DNA from: Plasmopara viticola
Taxonomy: Eukaryota > Oomycota > Peronosporomycetes > Peronosporales > Peronosporaceae
Assembly: GCA_001695595.3 (NCBI GenBank)
Contig: MBPM02000107.1
Coordinates: 124,001-188,000, forward strand
DNA: 64,000 bases
Direction of reading: 5' to 3'
Each line of letters opens with the position of its first letter. Position 1 is the stretch's first letter. Under the pieces are notes generated by a model. It searched no databases, was not told where the DNA came from, and was given only the letters and a program-made list of their open reading frames with translations. The position numbers and the translations under genes are program-made. Below are positions 1 through 10,760 of this stretch, one piece after another.

Positions 1-957
1 TTTGTAACGTACTAGTTGCAACCGTTCAACATACGATGGACTAGGCAGTCGAGCCAAACGAGCTGAACGCACTTGAAAGTCTCTAGTAAAGAAGCTGTCA
101 GCAAAGACAGCTGTGTGACTTGTGCGCACCTGGTTTAACTCGTTCGACGTATTTTGGCTAACAACCATTGACCGGTTTAACTTTGGCGACCCGATTTCAA
201 TGATTTTATCTGCCTCATCTTTCGTGAAGAAGTATTCGACATCAAATACTTTAGGATTAATCCCCACCATCGTCAACGTCACACCATCTTCCAGCACGTA
301 TTTGTATCCCTTTTTAATACCTGGCCATTGCCACAGCTGAAAGTCCAACAAAACATGAACAATGTTCTTCGTTTCAAACAACTCTTTCTTATCGCGGACA
401 GGCCAGCCGAGCTGGCTATATAGACGAACACCGTTCACCATCTCGTCACGGTCTCCTCCGAGCCACGCCGCAGCCAACTCGGCTGCTTGTCCAATGCACT
501 CAAACTGGCCGTTCCAAGAGACGTACACACCGTCATTGGCACCATTGAGCATAAAAAAAACTCGGTCGTCAGCCGTCGGCATCTCCGCTTCCATAGGTTC
601 GGTGACGTGAAAGACTTTGCCGCCTAGCAAAGGTGAGGCCTTGTAGTCCGAATCATTGCACGTGAGTTCACGTACACCATGGCGCACTTGAAGAGCCACC
701 ATATCCGTCTCGTACTTGTCCGGTAGCAAGTCAATAAGTCTCAAGAAGCTTGACGGGGCAAGAGATAGCAGCTTGGAATCTCTTAGCACATTCAGCACCA
801 CTCTATCAGAACCCTCGCGATCGCGAGCAATCCAACCGCCAGCAACTGCAAGCACGACCGTTACAATCGATAAAAGCTTAAAAGTGATGGAACAGGAGCC
901 ACGAGCGTGATCTAAAGACTTATTTGCTGCTGCATCAGTCGTTGATATTAACGCCAT
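1..957 (-). CDS. Prolyl 4-hydroxylase-like 2OG-Fe(II) oxygenase, N-terminal 319 residues (cut by window edge)
   Basis: The minus strand is open without a stop from an ATG at 957 to base 1, giving 319 codons in one exon. Residues about 22-45 are a hydrophobic stretch after a short N-terminus, suggesting a type II membrane anchor in the secretory pathway. From about residue 230 the protein matches the start of the prolyl 4-hydroxylase catalytic domain: NPKVFDVEYFFTKDEAD, then a spaced Arg-Ser (LNRSMV) and VRTSHTAVF. These segments are typical of the family, which hydroxylates prolines using iron, oxygen and 2-oxoglutarate. The HxD iron ligands would lie beyond the window edge, so activity cannot be judged. 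Residues 45-230 are not recognised. The start was chosen because it is the first ATG and sits just before the membrane segment. Family assignment is fairly sure; the substrate is unknown. Confidence 0.8.
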   Translation of the reverse strand, partial: MALISTTDAAANKSLDHARGSCSITFKLLSIVTVVLAVAGGWIARDREGSDRVVLNVLRDSKLLSLAPSSFLRLIDLLPDKYETDMVALQVRHGVRELTCNDSDYKASPLLGGKVFHVTEPMEAEMPTADDRVFFMLNGANDGVYVSWNGQFECIGQAAELAAAWLGGDRDEMVNGVRLYSQLGWPVRDKKELFETKNIVHVLLDFQLWQWPGIKKGYKYVLEDGVTLTMVGINPKVFDVEYFFTKDEADKIIEIGSPKLNRSMVVSQNTSNELNQVRTSHTAVFADSFFTRDFQVRSARLARLPSPSYVERLQLVRYK

Positions 958-1449
958 TATCGTTGCGTAGATAACCCGGGGAGGCGACGCGTCTGTATCT
1001 GCGATTCCAAATCTGCGCTTCCAAATCTGACAAATAACGAAATATCGATATTGAGGTCCCTCCCTTCATGTCAGACGTAACTTTTGAATAGATATGGACC
1101 AAACATTTTACGACACTATCTCAGATTTCAAGATACATTTATCAGACTAATCGCGACAAAATTTGGGACGAACAGTGACTTAATTCTATTATTCAATTTA
1201 TGGTGGGCAAATCGCTAACACATTTCACGAGACAACACATTCGCCGGACACAGCGGGTGCTTGCGTGCGTGGAAAATAGCTAAGATGTAAGAGTGTTTGA
1301 TTCAGTAATGCTTTGGGACAGAAGAGGTGAAAGACAGTGAGTCATTACGTACGTTCTCTAAAGCTCAAAACGAACACGTTTGTGGCAGAAGAGCGCTACG
1401 AACGTATTGTAGTGTGGCCAACTGAAAGACTTAAAAGTCCAAAATGAAA
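958..1449. other. Gene-free upstream region of the hydroxylase gene
   Basis: About 490 bp hold no open frame with coding character. It must include the promoter of the hydroxylase-like gene that reads leftward from 957, but I recognise no clear core promoter motif. Confidence 0.5.
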
Positions 1450-4080
1450 AAAGATTATGGCTTTGAAGCTCGCGAGTTGGCTGTACGACAGAAAGAGCTG
1501 TTCAAGCAAATGAGTAAAGCATCCGGTTGAGCACCGCTAGTGCGCGCTGCAGCATAGTGAAAAGCTGTGGTGTAGGTTGGCCCCGACGGACAAAATAGGC
1601 AATACCATATATGACAAGGGTGGTAAGGAAAGAAGATGCGGCCCGCACAGCTATTGGTGGCCATCTTTTGTCAAAGTATTAGAGTATTCGCAAAGAAGTC
1701 AATGTTTGAAAATGGACTGCAATAAAGTTAGGTGGTATCTTGTCAATGTTAATAATCAATAAAAGGTGGTTGTAAACCGGAAATTGTTACGATGCACATG
1801 GCGCTAAAATGTCCTCTACCCATGCTTTCTCGACCTATGATTGGCTATAGCTAAATGTGATGTTATAGACGCTGCACGAAAACGTTTCGTACGCAAAGTG
1901 TTATGGTCGTACGTGTCTTTTCTTGATACTGTTATCCTTGATACTTTCCTTGATACTTTCCTTGATACTTTTCTTGGCTCTGCTACTCGACTCTTGAGCT
2001 ACCATGGACGCAAATGCTATCTACAATACTTAAAAGCATCCTTACAGCGCTTTGAAGCAAGAGCCTTAAGAAAAAAGCATTGTTGCTCGTGTCGAGCGTG
2101 TTAGGCGCATTGGAGATTGCAAAGTTGGCGAAATCAAAGTCAGGCGCTTTGTCTGCACTTGCGCATTTTTTGAGCAATTCATGACCAAAGCCAGCAACAG
2201 CGTACTCCAGCCGCTCTACCGACTGTTATTGGAGCTGCATGATACTTCGAAAAGAAACAACGCCAGGACAGTTTACTTGGTCAATCCAGTATGATACGAG
2301 AAATCACAACCACGAGGCCTCTGTTGGCAAATCAGTGCACGCCGAAAGCCGCACACTGGGTCCAGCTGAAATGCGGAAGGTTCTTGGCATCTGCAAAGAA
2401 GTACGAAGCCCTCGCGTATCGTGACTAACCTTCGCCTTGTAAATAATGTTGTCATAATATCTCGAAATGTATCGAACATTGATCAGGCTGAGCGCCACCG
2501 CTATTTGGTAGGTCGCTCCTTCCTTGTAGCATCTTTTGATACTCTAGAAGGCTCCAAAGCTCCTTCCTATATCTACTTCAATAGACGAAGAAGACTCGCT
2601 CTCCTTTCGATTGCGTCCCCTTCTAACAACAAGATTGTTGCCAGATGTTCGGCTGGAAAGGTTTGGCTTATTGATCTAACGTACAAGACCAATCGATTCA
2701 GCCTTCCGCTGGTGCACCTGATGGGAATGACCACCACCAGCCAGACTTTCCGCTTTGCGTATCGCTTTACGGAGGCCGAACACACACACAACTATTGCAA
2801 CTGATTCAAGGAGTCTCCAAATACTTTGCGGTGACTTTAGCTAGTTTTGTGACAAATCGCGAGCTGGCTTTAATGCGCGCACTTGGTAAAGCATTTCCTA
2901 GAGCCAGCTTTATTCTTTGCCGCTAGCACATCACCACCAATATCTCTTCCAGGGCTCGCAAACTTAGCCTCAGACAATGCATGCAAGGAGCTTCTTTAGA
3001 CACAAGCAAATTCAGTTAGGTGCGATGACTAAGACAGGTACGATCAAGAATTGGTGGCAATGCACCAAACAATGCCCAGCCTACTTTAAGGACACCTCTT
3101 TTATTTACAAGGTCCTGTCTATATAGCCTTTATGACATACAACCACGTCGATTGTCGAAAGCCTACACGCAGCTAATAAAAGGTGGACCAAATGCTCGAC
3201 AGACGATCTTTTGACAGTGAACAGTGCTTGTCGGCTTGCCAGCGATGAGTAATTGGCGGCCATCAAGCACAAGACTGCAAAGGGGTGCGCAATCGCTGAC
3301 TTGAAATAACACAGCATCTTTGCCGACGTTATGGGAGGGACGTCTGTAGCGGGACTGAGCTCGTCTTCCTGCTGCTGCGAGCTCTTTAGGTATACTTTTA
3401 CATCCAACACCAGGTATCCTTGCACAGCTCAAGAACAGCTACCTTGGTGCGGGAAGAATTTCACGTAAAATGGTGGTTGACAAATCGAGCACAACAACAG
3501 CTGGAGAATAACGAATTACAGAGCATCAAGGACTCTTTATAGCGCTTACAGGAAAAATACGACGAAGCAACTCCCTTTCGTTGTCGAACAATCTTGAGTC
3601 ATAATGATATTTTCCCGACTGCGAGAGTCCGATAATATCGCGCACTTTCGCAGTGGGGAGAAGATCATCGATCATGAACGACCAGTTGGGGCTCGCGGGG
3701 GGCCAAGAGCATCACAGAGCTATACGCAGCGGAACCGGTCACAGTTCGAGCAATTTTAAGGCCTCTCTGCGGTGGCTACAGCCTGGAACACCATACGATC
3801 TTGTCGCCAATCTCCAGTCGCTGCTCCTCCTGCTGCTGCTGTGGGCGCAGTACCTCCTATGGCTTCTCCTACGGTAAACGAACTTGAGAACCCCGGCTCT
3901 GCCGACGAATGTAAATCTTTTTAATGGTCCGCAAACGTGAGCGATACGCAGCTTTTGCACATTGTAGCCTCCGTTGAAACCAGCCGAAGACAAATTTGAC
4001 GTCAATAACGTTGAAGCGATAGTGATGTCGATATCAATCTTAATGCAGATGTAAGTATTTGATGGTGATGGCCTTAACTT
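1450..4080 (+). mobile_element. Degenerate MULE (Mutator-like) transposase relic
   Basis: Between about 2421 and 2950 the plus strand encodes pieces of a MULE/FAR1-type transposase. LIDLTYKTNRFSLPLVHL is the region around the first catalytic Asp, followed after a frameshift near 2805 by VTNRELALMRALGKAFP and FILCR-stop-HI. Family members read DRELALM and CRWHI here. So the second catalytic Asp has become Asn, and the conserved Trp codon is a TAG stop at 2924-2926. Many stops and frameshifts lie on both sides. Weaker same-strand pieces (for example near 2100-2200 and 3200-3900) look like the rest of the same element, so the outer limits are approximate. No terminal inverted repeats were found. 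The copy is dead. Confidence 0.75.
1920..1977. repeat. Short tandem repeat, about 13-bp unit (cttgatactttcc)
   Basis: Four near-copies of cttgatact(t/g)t(t/c) stand head to tail inside the MULE relic, the middle two identical. It could be a small replication-slippage expansion; no function is suggested. Confidence 0.6.
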
Positions 4081-4330
4081 TTTAGCATACATATCTCATG
4101 TTCATTATATCAAATGTTTGATTATATCTACCAAATAGGGGCTTACAATTCTTGTGTGCAAAAACAAAAACTTGTTCGCGAATAAAATTGACGGTCTGCA
4201 ATAAATCTGCTTTGCGCATTCTTGATATTTAGACTCCATATTGTTTTAGCCACAGCCAACCAAAGGCCGAGAGAGCTTGGGTAGGGGTTCAATAAAACAG
4301 TCAATAAAATGTAAGGGAAACCTGTGGATA

Positions 4331-4430
4331 AACGAGCCAATCCGGATACGGTTGGCGCGGTTAGGACGTGGAAGGGGGTTTGGCTTTTCGGAAAAGGTTG
4401 GGGTGACGCCCTCCTTCCAAGCGCGGGGGG
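4331..4430. mobile_element. Rearranged LINE 5'-end fragment with inverted halves
   Basis: Bases 4386-4430 match, on the plus strand, the first 45 bp of the LINE at 44564 (tttcggaaaaggttggggtg onward). Bases 4331-4385 match, on the minus strand, the following segment of the same element, which ends in the codons RIRIGSF that begin the endonuclease domain. The two pieces of one 5' end are thus joined head to head. There is no 3' tail and no target duplication that I can see. Confidence 0.65.
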
Positions 4431-5225
4431 GCACCGTAGCGATTTCCGTAAGCCAAACAGCAAAGTTTAGAGCCACAAAGTTCACGTCGCGGAGTATTTA
4501 ATCGTCAAGCATCGTAAAAAATACTGACCGGCGGTCAGATGTGTGACGAGGGAGCGCAGGATATGATTTGCGGCTTAGGTCTGTACCACGCTAGATTATT
4601 CATCGAAAGTAATTTTTTATCTTTCGGCTTCTCGTACGCAAGCAATATTCAGCGCTGTTCTCTACCGACCAAGTGCTTTTCTCACCTTGCCTTTCTTTTC
4701 TTGCCTTGTCTTGCCTTTCTCAAATCTCACCGCATCATCTCTCTTTGATGTTCTTAGTCTCTTTTAGCTGCTCGCCTGATTACATACTAGGCTGCTCGAT
4801 TGCACCACTTCTTCAATTGTATGCTGGAAAATTATTTGATTGGACTGCAGGCTTAGTCTATCGCTGGACATTTGATTGTTGCTTGGTAAGGACGGACTGC
4901 TGCGACTCAAACTCGTGTAGTCAGCTGCTCTTCGGCATAGAAACCTAATAGCCTTGAGCTATATGTAAAGTACTTGCTTAAGCTTCGCACATACGGCCTA
5001 CACATTTAAGCTGAGCTCCCCAAGCTATCATTGCGGTAAAGCCGTGATTTGACTCTCAGCTGTATTGCCGACCCTTATTCCCGCACGAATACTGTTAAGC
5101 CAAACGCAAACATCGTTCTCGGCACATCTATAAGTTTGCATAGTGCAACAAGACGATGAAGAAGCACTCGGTTAGTGACATAAAAAGACTGACCCTGAGG
5201 CTTTACGCTTATAGACACCAGTTCA
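4431..5225. other. Gene-free stretch, no recognised content
   Basis: Nothing with coding character is visible. A pyrimidine-rich patch lies at about 4670-4740 (repeats of ccttgcctttctt). Open frames here begin at non-ATG codons or have no domain resemblance. Confidence 0.5.
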
Positions 5226-5387
5226 CACGTCCAGGTAGCTCGATTGGATGTATCTGAGGCTGTAGGAAAGATTGACGCTTCAAATGGTGCATTTCTTAGT
5301 TGACCCGCTTAAAACGCGTGTCTGCACGTCCAGGCATCTAGATTGGACGTATTTGAGCCCGTAGGAACTATCAGTGCTTCAAACGGA
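5226..5387. repeat. Diverged direct repeat, about 62 bp copies 99 bp apart
   Basis: Copy one (5226-5288) and copy two (5325-5387) both run from cacgtccagg through gattgga(t/c)gtat(c/t)tgag to gcttcaaa(t/c)gg. They differ at roughly one base in five. It lies just outside the dispersed repeat at 5409-5870 and may belong to the same old element. Confidence 0.6.
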
Positions 5388-5408
5388 GCGACCAACACCA
5401 AATTTCGC

Positions 5409-5870
5409 TCATAGTTGGGTTACAACACAATTAACTTCAGCTGATGATACATCTTATCCCAAATGAATACTAAATAGTGTCCTCTCCCATCGAGTTTTGG
5501 GATAGATAAAGTCACAATCGGGAAATACTTAGTCGTTTCACCTCTTCAATTTAGAGCAGAAGGTCCTGTTTTTCCTTCCTTCGAAGGTCTTAATGGTCAA
5601 TGCTAGCGAGTTTGTTTGGGTGGCGCAATGAGCAAAGGCACGAGCTTTGTCAGCGCTGACGACTCCACTATTTTGTGCAAAAGATGCTATTTTCATGATT
5701 TTAAAGTGCCACCAGACGCACAAAAATATGCGTCGCGTCCTTTTCTAGTCAGCATCCAAGCAGACATGTCACTATATCTAGTTCATATTATATGTTCCGA
5801 GGCGAAGGAGCATGCAGCTTCAACCCCACAATAGGATCCGCATAAGCAATTTGAGCGTATACTGACTACA
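5409..5870 (-). repeat. Dispersed repeat, copy 1 (inverse of 11513-11965)
   Basis: Reading the minus strand, this about 460-bp block matches 11513-11965 along its whole length with small gaps. Shared landmarks are gaacatataatatg-actagatat, gcatcttttgcac-aaatag, gcgctgacaaagc-cgtgcctttgctca and ctcgatgggaga-gacact. The block could be a solo LTR or a non-autonomous element; I see no clear terminal motif that decides it. Confidence 0.7.
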
Positions 5871-6836
5871 GCTCTTATAAGGTGGCGTGAAATAATGGCT
5901 TTTTCCATTGTAAGCGCCACACGAGGGGCGGCTTTGGGAAAGATCTCGTCACGCGCAAAGCTAATGAGCGTACCGCTGGGTGCCATGATCTGCATTATTT
6001 TAGTAATACCCTTCCGGAAGGCCATTTTTCTCATTGTCGGGCCCGTTCTCCAGACAATAAGTGAACGTTTCACCGGACAGTGTTGCCCGGTGGTGACGAG
6101 TCGCACTATTAACCGTCGACAGCGCTGGTAGTTTTGTTTACAAAGATGGAATGTACTATAGACTGTCGTTTCTTGCTTCGCGCTTCCTCTCTACTGTCTC
6201 CATCGTTGGTGACATCATCAGCTAGGTCTAAGCATTCCCCAGAGTAATGCCGTAGACTTCTCTGTCTTAATAGGTGCGGCATTTCGCATGGCCTGTGAGT
6301 CTGACGACAAGTCCAAAAGCTTTTTGTGTTTTGGAGGGCAAGTTGTTTGCCAGACGTAGACTTAGGTGCGAAGGCCGTCTTTTTATGCAGTGGAGCCCTT
6401 AATTTCTTTCTGGGAGCCGGCCCAATTTATTTTAGATGATTTGTACTGTCTACTTTATCACTCTAAAGACCAAAATAAATACTTTATGTACAAGTCAATA
6501 AATGCTAGACAATACTCATCCCTAAAAATTCAGATAATGCGAAGCTGGGACTTCCACGACAAGAAGCGATAAAGCCAATGAAGCTTTCTATGTATCATAC
6601 AAAATGCGCATTAGCCTACAACACAACTTACTGTTGCTAAGATTTTGTCATTAATGATTATCTGCTAAAGGGTCAATGAAGCTCCTAAGCGGAGTGATCA
6701 CCGCAGCACGCATCACAAAATATGCAAAGCATCCAGAAAAGCGGATTTGATTGCAAGAAAAAATCTGTAAACAGCAAAAAACTTGCACAGTCGTTTCAAA
6801 CTCAATCACAATTGTGACTTGCGTCCTCGTCTTCAC
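5871..6836. other. Gene-free stretch downstream of the phosphatase gene
   Basis: Overlapping frames at 5895-6131 (plus) and 5783-6106 (minus) are open, but neither resembles a known family, and the two overlap. I do not call a gene. The rest (6132-6836) is AT-rich and holds the 3' flank of the phosphatase gene. Confidence 0.5.
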
Positions 6837-8357
6837 TTAGGCATCAGACGAAGTGCAATCCTGGCCTTCGCTGCCGTCTGCAGGAATGTACCAGCAGTGC
6901 TTTGTTGCGACTCCACCGATAGTCGTGTCACCAATAGTTGAGCCGAAAGACCATGACTTGTCAGCCGTGTGGTACTGAAGCTTTATCCACTCCTCCGAGG
7001 CCTCCAGCGAGAAAAAGCCGTACTCGTCACCCGAGTACGACCATACGTTTTCCGCGTACTTCGCCCCATATGTCGTAAAGCCACTAGCAGCTTCCTTTTG
7101 AATGCCACCACCAGCACCATTTTCGACGAAATGAATCTTATGCGACGACGAATAGTCGTGCTTCTCTCCGTGGGTGTGACCGTATACCCACGCGTGAATG
7201 CCAGATCCGTCAAGGATGTCAAACCATTCTTTCATGCCCTTTTCGTCATAGTGCACGTGGGGACTGTAGTGGCTGTTGACAATTTTCCACGTGGCAGTGG
7301 ACGTTGCAACCTTCTCAGTAAGTTGCTTGCGCGAATCAGCAGCCCATTCCTCAAACTTGGCAAAGCAAGCATCATACATATCCGTGTCACCACCAGCGCA
7401 ATACTTGTGTCCGCGTGCAACACCCTTGCACGAGTCGTCGTCACCTCCCGTGTAGGCAAAACACTGGCAGCATACTTGAAGTGCAGCGTGTACATCGGCA
7501 TCACCCGTATCGACATTGAAAACATCGATAGTGATACCAGATTCTTTGTCTTCAATCGGGTAGACGTAAAAGTGGTCCGTAAGCACCCAGCGGTTGTCGT
7601 TTGGGCTCGTGTACTCCTGTTGCCATTTGAACTTGTTCTCCAGACCCTCAACAATGTCCTCGGTGCTATTGCATCTCGCGTTCTCGTCGCCCTTGTGGCA
7701 AATAAAACTACCTCCACTGTAGTCGTGATTACCCACAACGTTCACAAACGGAAGGGATATGATATTGTCACCGCTGAATTTTTTCTCGAACGTTGTTGTA
7801 AAGCGAGAATCGCGTCCTTCCTCACTGTTGATACCGGTCCAGTAAAAGTTGTCGCCGTGGCCCAGAATAACCTTGGGCTTAATCTCGGCGTTGCCCGCTT
7901 GAATGTCCATGAGACTGGCCACAACATCTTCAGCCACAACATCGTAGTTGTTGTACGTATCCGCGCGCGCGCAGCACGAGTCTCGGTAGATAGTTGTACC
8001 CCAGTCACCTACAGCAAGAAGACTCAGCGAGAACTTGGCTAAAGACGTCAATTAGCAAGAAAAAAGAGTCAGTTTTGAGTTTCCAGGCCATCATAAAAAA
8101 GTACAATTTGCACCGGTGGTTGGATCGGAAGTGATGGAGCTGGTCTTTGACTCGGTGCTGTTACTCTTCTTACTAGGACTAGAAGCTGACGTTCCATCAC
8201 TCGTTTCGGCGGATTCTGAAGTAGAATCGTGGCCAGCCGACTCGTTGGACGTACTGCTGCTGCTGCTAGATTGGCTAGTCAGAACGACTGCAATGATAGC
8301 TCCGATCACTGCGACGACCACCACCACGCCAACAATCAGGATTTTCTTGGAAACCAT
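6837..8357 (-). CDS. Membrane-anchored purple acid phosphatase-type metallophosphoesterase
   Basis: Two exons, 8357-8105 and 8038-6837, with a 66-bp intron (GT..AG, in frame), give 484 residues. The N-terminus MVSKKILIVGVVVVVAVIGA is a single membrane segment, followed by a Ser/Thr-rich linker to about residue 84. The catalytic domain then shows all metallophosphoesterase blocks: GDWG (Asp96), GHGDNFY (Asp147, Asn148), GNHD (Asn188, His189), NSHYSPH (His341) and GHTHG (371-375). This suits a two-metal phosphatase facing the lumen or outside. A Cys-rich insert (residues about 274-310, CCQC and further Cys) is unusual for the family. The ATG at 8357 was preferred over an in-frame one at 8414 because it places the membrane segment near the N-terminus. 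The 357-residue open frame on the opposite strand is a shadow. Confidence 0.9.
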
Positions 8358-9318
8358 CTTTAGCGTGATAGTGACCTCGGGAGATCTGCGTGTGGATGAA
8401 GAAGTGAATGTCACACGTTGGCAAAACGTAAAATGGGGGATGAGGTACGTGAGCGTCTGGTCTGGACGCCTATCCCAAACACTGTCGTCTGGCTCTCATG
8501 GATTTTACACAATCTTACCTCAAACCCCACAATTAACGAAAAATCCTTATAAGTACAGTAAAACAATCGTCCTCACGCGTATACCGTAAGCGACGATTTT
8601 AGTGCGACGCTGGTGAAAAGGTTTACAAAAAAACTCAGACAAATTTACGGTGTAAAAAGTCGACGACATTAGAGCGAATCTTTGCATGCTGTGCTCTGAG
8701 ATCGTCAATTTACGGTACGAGTAATTATCTATTATGCCCGACAAAAGGTTAAAGTTTTGTCCGAAAGTGATTTTTTCCGCGGTACGCTAGTTGTTTATCA
8801 ATAATTTGAGGAAGTGCAGCAATCATTCAGTAAATTAGGCGAGAAATCGACTTACACCCGTTGTGCGAAAGATCAGACAGCACCGAATATAGTACAGTCG
8901 AGGGACTGTCTTGAAGTAACAAGCAGGAGGCTCTCGCGCATGTCCCTTTTGCTCATGCGCGGAAGTAGATATCGGTATCCCCTTTTCTGTATTAATTGAT
9001 TGAGAACTTTTCGTGCTCGTGCTCTGCTTAGACGGTCAATATCCTGGAACCATGCGAATGCCGAGGTCTCCTTTCACTCCCTCTCAGCGCAGCTCACTTG
9101 TGTAATTATATACATATGTCGAGTGAGAATTGCACAATAATTCAAGGCAACTTCACACTCTTAGTACCTTCGAAGGTCATTTAAATAATAAAAGCTTGAA
9201 CGGCTTTGCCTCGATGCAATGCAATCCCCGTCGAGATATGGCAAGCCCAAGAGATAACGAGTAAAAACAGTTTGACTGTTGCTCTAAGAGAGACAAGATT
9301 GAATATAATTTGATCTGA
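8358..9318. other. Gene-free upstream region of the phosphatase gene
   Basis: It holds the phosphatase promoter and AT-rich sequence. No supported gene, repeat or RNA is seen. Short runs beginning tacagt at 8556 and 8891 recall transposon ends but do not pair with each other. Confidence 0.4.
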
Positions 9319-9760
9319 CTGGCTAATGGAACAGTCCAAGACGTTTGTATATTTAAAGTAGCCCTGTACGTGAAATCTGGTAATTTCGACAATACGAAAT
9401 CATTTTGCCTTGACATGGACATGTTTGACTTGACCTTACGCATGCCAAGCCTGAAAAAAGTACAATCCTTGATCGATTGGCGGGGCAAAGCCAACGAAGT
9501 CGGCCGTCTAGTTTCGCACAACTGGGCTTTAACAGGTCATAGTTTCACCCCAGCTGTGCATACGGCTCCTTCAAAAAGTAGCCTGGACAGCTACACGGCA
9601 GACAGAAATATCAGAAATATAGTAGGCTTATGGATTTCCAAATGGAGACATGACGACGTCGCTTACTTTTTCTTGAAGGGTAACCTAGCTCTGCTGACAA
9701 TACTGTCTGCCGAATACTCTAAAGAAAGCGTGTCAAACACAGAAGTAGCATAGATCCACC
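9319..9760 (+). mobile_element. Ty3/Gypsy protease-region relic, copy 1
   Basis: Frame 9325-9520 reads LANGTVQDVCIFKVALYV, then LDMDMFDLTLRMPSLKK and IDWRGKA. This is the layout of the Gypsy protease-to-RT region, where family members read LDMDKFDLILGMPWL and IDWR. The following 240 bp share words with the second copy near 54100-54560 (taacaaagcttcgcaagcaggtgatataggt against taacaaagttacacaagcggctaacataggt). Flanking frames are broken. Confidence 0.7.
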
Positions 9761-10437
9761 AATGAGAAGCAAAGCACCGCCAACTGTGGATAACAAAGCT
9801 TCGCAAGCAGGTGATATAGGTCCGCAAGTCGAGGTAATCATCGAAGTCTCACCCATAGTAAGCAACAATGCTGCGCAAGAAAAGAACAGATATCCGATTA
9901 AAAACCGAGCTCTGCGTGGCATGAATAATTCCGTGGCTGACAAAATCCTTTGGCCAAAAACAAGCTGGCAATTTGAAGGACCGAAGTGTCACGGCAGCTG
10001 CGCTTTAATTGAAGTCACAGTCACAGGTATTACACTTTCTGTAGCCAGAAATACGTCTTGAGACTAGAAGTACATTTTTCATTCGATACGAAAATATCTC
10101 GGATCAGTCTTACAAGTGCGCTTAGGCTCAAATATTTGCGAGACCACAAATATTGAGTATATTTTCCACTAGAGAATACTCAAATGCGTCAACAAATTCC
10201 TATTAAATAGAAGGCCAAAATGCTTTGTCACCTGACAATGGCTCCTGCCATACGTGCAATGTGAGCGCAACGATACTTTCTTCATTAAAAAAGAAAATGT
10301 GGTATGGTATACGGAAGGAAAGAGAATCTCACTCGTCACTGACTTTCGATTCGTATGCTGAATCAAAAGTTGGGATTAATTTGTGTGATATACCCAAACA
10401 CCAGTTTAAAATAAGGATAACTTGCTCTAGGTAGCTT
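9761..10437 (+). mobile_element. Continuation of the Gypsy relic; otherwise unrecognised
   Basis: The open frame 9762-10061 (99 residues) continues the block shared with 54430-54560, so I read it as transposon spacer, not a gene. Bases 10062-10437 show nothing recognisable. Confidence 0.4.
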
Positions 10438-10760
10438 GGAAAAGGTTGGGGTGACGCCCTCCTTCCAAGCGCGAGGGCTAAATGCTCGCGCGCTTCGGGC
10501 AGGTGCTCTCGGGCATCTGCAGGTCTCTAACGAGTCTCACCCTCGACGCGACGGTCTCCAGCACCGGGCGCCACCTGGGCTCTTACCAACTCAGAGCTAA
10601 ACAAAATAATGGAAGAGCCTCACGATCTCGATGCCGGCTGCACTGCCCGCCGAACGAGACTCAACGTATGCGGACACCACTCTATGCCGTGGACTAGCCA
10701 GACTGAGCCTAGCACGTGCATAACTTGGCAACGCGATAACGTAATACATTACATTACATT
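10438..10760 (+). mobile_element. Non-autonomous LINE copy with two internal deletions
   Basis: The first about 130 bp are nearly identical to the 5' end of the LINE at 44564. The sequence then jumps to gcgccacctgggctcttacc, which lies near 45163 in that element, and after some 30 bp jumps again to the last about 150 bp, ending in the acattacattacatt tail. A flank ttgctct before the element and after its tail may be an eroded target duplication. No coding capacity remains. Confidence 0.85.

Noticed and set aside
4673..4948. Hydrophobic 91-residue frame that could be a signal-peptide protein or effector
   Set aside because: It begins at GTG rather than ATG and comes from a pyrimidine-rich low-complexity stretch that yields Leu, Ser, Phe and Cys by composition.
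6969..8042. 357-residue open frame on the plus strand
   Set aside because: It is the reverse shadow of the phosphatase gene. The minus frame has all metallophosphoesterase motifs, while this one has no recognisable domain and does not begin with a convincing start.
8551..8911. Possible pogo/Tc1-type element with ends beginning tacagt
   Set aside because: The runs at 8556 and 8891 have the same orientation and do not form an inverted pair. No transposase piece or target duplication was seen.
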